Shown: positions 6,385 through 8,765 of the stretch, piece by piece
Numbering within the stretch: position 1 is the stretch's first letter
How the letters are laid out: every line of letters begins with the position of its first letter
The notes under the pieces: generated by a model
What the model was told of the DNA's origin: nothing
The model's input: the letters and a program-made list of their open reading frames with translations, nothing else
Databases searched by the model: none
Made by a program: the position numbers and the translations under genes
Origin: Solirubrobacterales bacterium
GTDB taxonomy: Bacteria; Actinomycetota; Thermoleophilia; Solirubrobacterales; Solirubrobacteraceae
DNA: 8,765 bases
NCBI GenBank assembly: GCA_013813955.1
Contig: JACCQW010000172.1
Coordinates: forward strand, 1 to 8,765
Direction: 5' to 3'

Positions 6385-7194
6385 TCACGATCCCTTGCAG
6401 TCGGAGGTGTCGCCGCCGCCGCCTTCGAGCTTCTTGTCAATGCACGCCGCGGTGTCCTTCGCCGCACGCGCCTGACCGAGGATGTTCCCGGTGTCGACCT
6501 TGATCGCGTTCGCCAGCCCGATCGTGGAGTCCAGGTTCTGGTTGATGTTCTTGGCGTCGCGATCGATCAGCCGTGCAACGGCGACGATCGCCCCGGCCCG
6601 CGAGTTGATGCCGCGCGCCGTGCCGTTGATCGTGCCGGCGACGGACTGGATGTCATCCGCCGATCCGGAGATGGCGCCCGCTGTGCCGTTGATCGTCCGG
6701 GCGCTGGAGTTGATGCGCCCCGCGCTGCCGTTGATGCTGCCCGCGCTGGAGTTGATCGTCCGGGCGCTGGAGTTGATCTGGCCGGCGGTGCCGTTGATGC
6801 CGGTGACCTTGCCGTCGATCGACGAGGCGAAACCCCTGATCGAGCGCGCGCGGCTGACGATCGAGGTGAGCTGATCGTCGAGCGGGCGCGCCGAGGACAG
6901 GATCGACTTCGCCAGCTCGTTGGTCCGGCTGAGCTGGATGATCGAGTCGGTTGAAAGGTTGATTCCCCGGCCGCTCGTGGCGATGTTCTGCGCCTTGGCG
7001 TCGATCCGGTTCGCGACGCTGACCGTGCGGGCCAGCAGCAGGGCGGCCCCGCCGACGGCGAGGACGACCAGCACGATGATGGCCAGGTTGATCGCGCGGG
7101 CGCGACCCGAAGGCGGAGGATCCGCCGGTACTTGATTGCCCGGCGAGCGCCCGACCGCGGGGCGGCCCTGCCGTCCACGAGTGATCACCGGCAT
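6385..7194 (-). CDS. Membrane-anchored heptad-repeat protein, paralogue A
   Basis: A 269-residue protein, first of the nine-gene run. A basic, Pro-rich cytoplasmic N-terminus (1-34) is followed by a membrane helix (35-55), then ANRID (61-65). Heptads follow, with one six-residue unit at 92-97 and 21 uninterrupted heptads from I98 to A244. Ten of these (133-202) are nearly pure I-N-[SG]-[ST]-A-x-x. Landmarks are ARPL (102-105) and TAGQIN (136-141). The only cysteines are C251 and C266, in a Gly-rich tail. Ile and Ala spaced 4 and 3 apart form a continuous hydrophobic stripe, as in coiled coils with small core residues (Alacoil type). ATG 7194 has AGGGGG seven bases upstream. A possible 23-codon leader ORF overlaps this start. 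The sequence resembles no family I can name. Confidence 0.82.
   Translation of the reverse strand: MPVITRGRQGRPAVGRSPGNQVPADPPPSGRARAINLAIIVLVVLAVGGAALLLARTVSVANRIDAKAQNIATSGRGINLSTDSIIQLSRTNELAKSILSSARPLDDQLTSIVSRARSIRGFASSIDGKVTGINGTAGQINSSARTINSSAGSINGSAGRINSSARTINGTAGAISGSADDIQSVAGTINGTARGINSRAGAIVAVARLIDRDAKNINQNLDSTIGLANAIKVDTGNILGQARAAKDTAACIDKKLEGGGGDTSDCKGS
6463..6903 (-). repeat. 21-bp (heptad) tandem repeat array in paralogue A
   Basis: Twenty-one successive 21-base units, each encoding one heptad; the ten units at 6589-6798 are the most uniform (I-N-x-x-A-x-x). A 27-base stretch beginning GTTGATCGTCC occurs identically at 6688-6714 and 6751-6777, exactly 63 bases (three units) apart, which points to fairly recent duplication of a three-heptad block. 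Confidence 0.85.
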
Positions 7195-7256
7195 ACCGAG
7201 ACCCCCTGGCTCGACCCCTGTACCTGCGGCACCGACACTACGAACGATCTTGGCAC
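7185..7256 (-). CDS. Candidate 23-codon leader ORF upstream of the heptad-protein operon
   Basis: GTG 7256 is preceded by GGGAGGAGG (7261-7269), the strongest ribosome-binding sequence in the whole minus-strand run, at normal spacing. The frame encodes a 23-residue peptide (VPRSFVVSVPQ..., one Cys near the end) and stops with TGA at 7185-7187, so it overlaps the first ten bases of the next gene (ATG 7194) in another frame. It would be the first ORF on a transcript from the promoter at 7289-7317. What is seen is a good start site and an overlap; that it is a regulatory leader peptide or coupling device is inference. It could instead be a chance ORF. No codon runs typical of amino-acid attenuators are present. 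Confidence 0.4.
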   Translation of the reverse strand: MPRSFVVSVPQVQGSSQGVSVCR

Positions 7257-7282
7257 TGCGCCTCCTCCCAGGACGGCGAACT

Positions 7283-7304
7283 CGCGTGACATTAGTGTGA
7301 CGCG
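7283..7304. promoter_or_regulatory. Imperfect 22-bp palindrome over the -10 (candidate operator)
   Basis: The two 11-base halves form CGCGTnACAnT and AnTGTnACGCG, with 9 of 11 pairs complementary. The palindrome covers the predicted -10 (7289-7294) and reaches the expected start point, a classic position for a repressor. I cannot assign a regulator family: the core is not a plain LexA or Crp box. Only one copy is seen in the window. Confidence 0.45.
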
Positions 7305-7317
7305 CGCTGTATGTCTA
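7289..7317 (-). promoter_or_regulatory. Candidate promoter of the heptad-protein operon
   Basis: On the minus strand, TAGACA (7312-7317; 5 of 6 to TTGACA) lies exactly 17 bases before TAATGT (7289-7294; the TA....T core of a -10). Transcription would start near 7282, about 13 bases before the strong GGGAGGAGG of the leader ORF and about 88 bases before ATG 7194. The pair sits in the only sizeable intergenic gap on this strand (7195-7346) upstream of nine closely spaced genes, where a promoter is expected. Confidence 0.5.
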
Positions 7318-7346
7318 GCGCACTCAGCGCGGACGCGCGTCGATAG

Positions 7347-7529
7347 TCAGTCTTCCGGCGGCGGGTGGCGCAGCGCGCCGACGATCCCGAAGCCGAACAT
7401 GCCCAGCACGAGCAGGGAGATGAACGTCAGGACGTCGATTCCCTCCGTGACCGCGACGTAGACGGTCAGAAACGCGAGCAGCCCGATGAACAGCAGGGCG
7501 CTGCTCAGGATCGCCCGGCGCGTGTCCAT
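7347..7529 (-). CDS. Small two-helix membrane protein downstream of rhomboid
   Basis: A 60-residue protein with MDTRR, membrane helices at about 7-27 and 33-53, and a polar end (LRHPPPED). Basic residues at the N-terminus and after helix 2 predict both ends inside the cell. ATG 7529 follows the rhomboid stop by one base, so the two genes are almost certainly co-transcribed and coupled. I do not recognise a family. It could be an accessory protein of the rhomboid, judged from position only. The 152 bases that follow contain the promoter, palindrome and leader ORF of the next operon; no clear terminator with a T-run is visible there. Confidence 0.75.
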   Translation of the reverse strand: MDTRRAILSSALLFIGLLAFLTVYVAVTEGIDVLTFISLLVLGMFGFGIVGALRHPPPED

Positions 7530-7530
7530 C

Positions 7531-8289
7531 TCAGTAGACCGGGTACTTCGGGGGCGGGCTGTAGTCCTTGTGGCGCTGCGCGAAGAGCTTGATCGCCAGC
7601 AGCCCGAACGCGAAGCCGCCGATGTGCGCGAAGTAGGCGACGCCCCCGCCGCCGCCCGTCGGGTTCGTCAGGTCGTAGGCGCCGAAGGCGATCTGCTGCA
7701 CGAACCAGAAGCCGAGGATCAGCAGCGCCGGCAGCTCGATGATCGTGAAGAAGAACACGATGAAGATCAGCGTCAGGACCCGGGCGCGGGGATAGAGCAG
7801 GACGTAGCCGCCCAGCACCGCGGCGACCGCGCCCGAAGCACCGATGGTGGGCACCACCGCGTCGGGGGCCACCGCGACCTGCCCCGCGATCGCCGCCAGT
7901 CCCCCGAGCAGGTAGAAGCCGATGTACCGCCCGCGGCCCATGGAATCCTCGACGTTGTTGCCGAAGATCCACAGAAACAGCATGTTCCCGGCGAGGTGCA
8001 GGATGCCGCCGTGCATGAACATCGACGTCAACAGCGTGAGGACGGTCGGCGGCCCGTCCGCCCCCTCGCCGCAGGCCAGCTCCCGGCCGCCGCGTGAGAG
8101 CTCGCAGCCCTGGTCGAGGTGCGTCACCTCGTAGGGGATCGCACCGTAGTCGACGACGATCTCATCGTCCGGACCGCCGAACAGCGTGCCCTCCTGAAAC
8201 AGGAAGTACATGAGCACGTTGACGACGATGAGCGCCACCGTGAGGACCGGGAAGCGATCCGTCGGGATGTTGTCCTTGAGCGGGAACAC
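7531..8289 (-). CDS. Rhomboid family intramembrane serine protease
   Basis: A 252-residue polytopic protein that should cut membrane proteins within or near their transmembrane helix. It opens with MFPLKDNIPTDRFP, the usual start of many bacterial rhomboids, which supports GTG 8289. Catalytic landmarks are present: HLAGN (98-102, the HxxxN pair that helps form the oxyanion hole), GASG (150-153) with nucleophile Ser152, and AHIGG (221-225) with base His222. About six hydrophobic segments fit the core fold. The loop after helix 1 is enlarged (about 33-82) and holds two cysteines, C62 and C73, which may form a disulfide outside the cell. No ribosome-binding site is evident; the bases just before the start can form a hairpin. 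It is followed within one base by a small membrane protein. Confidence 0.93.
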   Translation of the reverse strand: MFPLKDNIPTDRFPVLTVALIVVNVLMYFLFQEGTLFGGPDDEIVVDYGAIPYEVTHLDQGCELSRGGRELACGEGADGPPTVLTLLTSMFMHGGILHLAGNMLFLWIFGNNVEDSMGRGRYIGFYLLGGLAAIAGQVAVAPDAVVPTIGASGAVAAVLGGYVLLYPRARVLTLIFIVFFFTIIELPALLILGFWFVQQIAFGAYDLTNPTGGGGGVAYFAHIGGFAFGLLAIKLFAQRHKDYSPPPKYPVY

Positions 8290-8307
8290 GCGCGGCTGCC
8301 GCGCGGG

Positions 8308-8334
8308 ACCCTATCCGGCCATCCAGCGCGGCAA
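8308..8334 (-). promoter_or_regulatory. Weak candidate promoter of the rhomboid gene
   Basis: On the minus strand TTGCCG (8329-8334) is followed after 15 bases by TAGGGT (8308-8313), 18 bases before GTG 8289. The spacing is short and the match modest. The following CGCGCGG/CCGCGCG hairpin (8289-8305) occupies the place of a ribosome-binding site. Confidence 0.2.
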
Positions 8335-8336
8335 CC

Positions 8337-8372
8337 CTGAACCTCGCGGCCGCGGGCGGCCGCAAGGTTCAG
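8337..8372 (-). terminator. 15-bp stem-loop over the stop of the Ig-like gene (terminator-like)
   Basis: CTGAACCTCGCGGCC (8337-8351) and GGCCGCAAGGTTCAG (8358-8372) pair over 15 positions with one mismatch around a six-base loop. The stem includes the stop codon of the gene ending at 8369. There is no T-run after it, so it is either a GC-rich terminator without a tail or an mRNA 3'-end stabiliser. Confidence 0.55.
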
Positions 8373-8765
8373 CGTGTCCTGATGAACCGCGTCTGGGTCC
8401 TGCGGTTGCCTGCGCTGTCGCTCGCGCTCACGGTCAGGACCATCCGCACGCTGCCGCGGCGGCGGATGATGCGGCGGGCGAGCGCGTCCAGGCGGATGTC
8501 GATCGTCCGCCGCCCCGGGCCGTCGGCGATGGTCTCGCTCGCCTCGCCGGCCACGAGCCCCTTCAGGCGCACGGTGGCCTCGACGAGGCACTCCTCGTCA
8601 CAGCTCACCGACGGGTCCAGGCCGCGGCTGAGGAGCCGCGACTCCGTCTGCACGTTCGACACGGCGATCGACGCGTCCGGTGCCCGGCGGTCGTTGGGCG
8701 CGGGCCCGGCGATGGCCAGCGCGCGCACGCCACTCGTGGCGATGACCGGGCGCGCGGCCGTGCCG
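8369..8765 (-). CDS. Secreted protein with Ig-like C-terminal domain (fragment; start outside the window)
   Basis: The frame is open to the window edge, so the N-terminus is missing; about 131 codons are present. A GTG at 8728 is an internal codon rather than a convincing start, since the coding character continues upstream (ARPVIATSGVRALAIAG). The visible part has β-strand character: a two-cysteine turn (SVSCDEECLVEATVRL) and a final strand pattern VLTVSASDSAGNRRTQ. This matches the Ig-like end domains common in extracellular proteins of high-GC actinobacteria, where 'C.e.C' and 'DxAGNR' recur. Such a tail says little about the main activity, which lies outside the window. The stop codon is inside a strong stem-loop. 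Confidence 0.65.
   Translation of the reverse strand, partial: GTAARPVIATSGVRALAIAGPAPNDRRAPDASIAVSNVQTESRLLSRGLDPSVSCDEECLVEATVRLKGLVAGEASETIADGPGRRTIDIRLDALARRIIRRRGSVRMVLTVSASDSAGNRRTQTRFIRTR

Noticed and set aside
6589..6798. YadA-like β-roll head repeats or a CRISPR-like array
   Set aside because: The period is a strict seven residues (21 bases) in a coding frame without spacers; YadA heads have 14-residue units with a different consensus.
6172..6954. Plus-strand 260-codon ORF
   Set aside because: Antisense shadow spanning the junction of two heptad genes; Arg/Asp-rich, with no domain or usable start.
4844..7194. Mce/MlaD-type lipid transport proteins as an identity for the long proteins
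   Set aside because: Mce proteins have a β-barrel MCE domain before the helix and neighbouring YrbE permeases; neither is seen here.
7318..7346. Terminator after the rhomboid/small-protein pair
   Set aside because: Only short GC-rich inverted runs and no T-run, which is not enough to call.

Overview
This is high-GC bacterial DNA with tightly packed genes, frequent stop/start overlaps, GTG starts, a DUF4383 membrane protein and an Ig-like secreted tail ending in a 'SAxDxAGNRR' pattern. The combination suggests an actinobacterium, and I would guess the Thermoleophilia/Solirubrobacterales side. That placement is inference from style, not from a phylogenetic marker. I see no insertion sequence, CRISPR, tRNA or rRNA.

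Layout. (1) Positions 1-2366, plus strand: the end of a [NiFe]-hydrogenase maturation operon. It holds the C-terminus of a SIS-fold (phosphoheptose-isomerase-like) protein, then hypD and hypE, each overlapping the gene before it. HypE makes the cyanide ligand and HypD helps assemble Fe(CN)2CO; the hydrogenase structural genes would lie outside the window. (2) Positions 2444-2893, plus strand: a stand-alone four-helix DUF4383 membrane protein. (3) Positions 2846-7256, minus strand: a run of nine membrane-anchored proteins with near-zero gaps, apparently one operon. It is preceded by a possible 23-codon leader ORF and by a promoter whose -10 sits inside an imperfect 22-bp palindrome. (4) Positions 7347-8289, minus strand: a rhomboid intramembrane protease followed by a two-helix small membrane protein. 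(5) Positions 8369-8765, minus strand: the C-terminal part of a secreted Ig-like protein, with a 15-bp stem-loop over its stop codon.

The part that looks undescribed is region 3. Its first three genes are paralogues: an inside N-terminus, one membrane helix, then 19-21 uninterrupted heptads of the form I-N-x-x-A-x-x (or T-S-x-x-L-x-x), and a C-terminal tail holding the only two cysteines of each protein. Two of them align without gaps for about 150 residues and share the landmarks ANRID, A[RQ]PL and TAGQIN. The next five genes encode 77-113 residue proteins with one N-terminal membrane helix and a short helical tail. At least three of these tails are predicted to face the cytoplasm, opposite to the long proteins. 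The last gene encodes an anchored protein with a PsbP/DUF1795-like ectodomain. My working inference is a multi-subunit envelope assembly built from membrane-anchored coiled coils, with subunits reaching out from and into the cell. I cannot assign its function.
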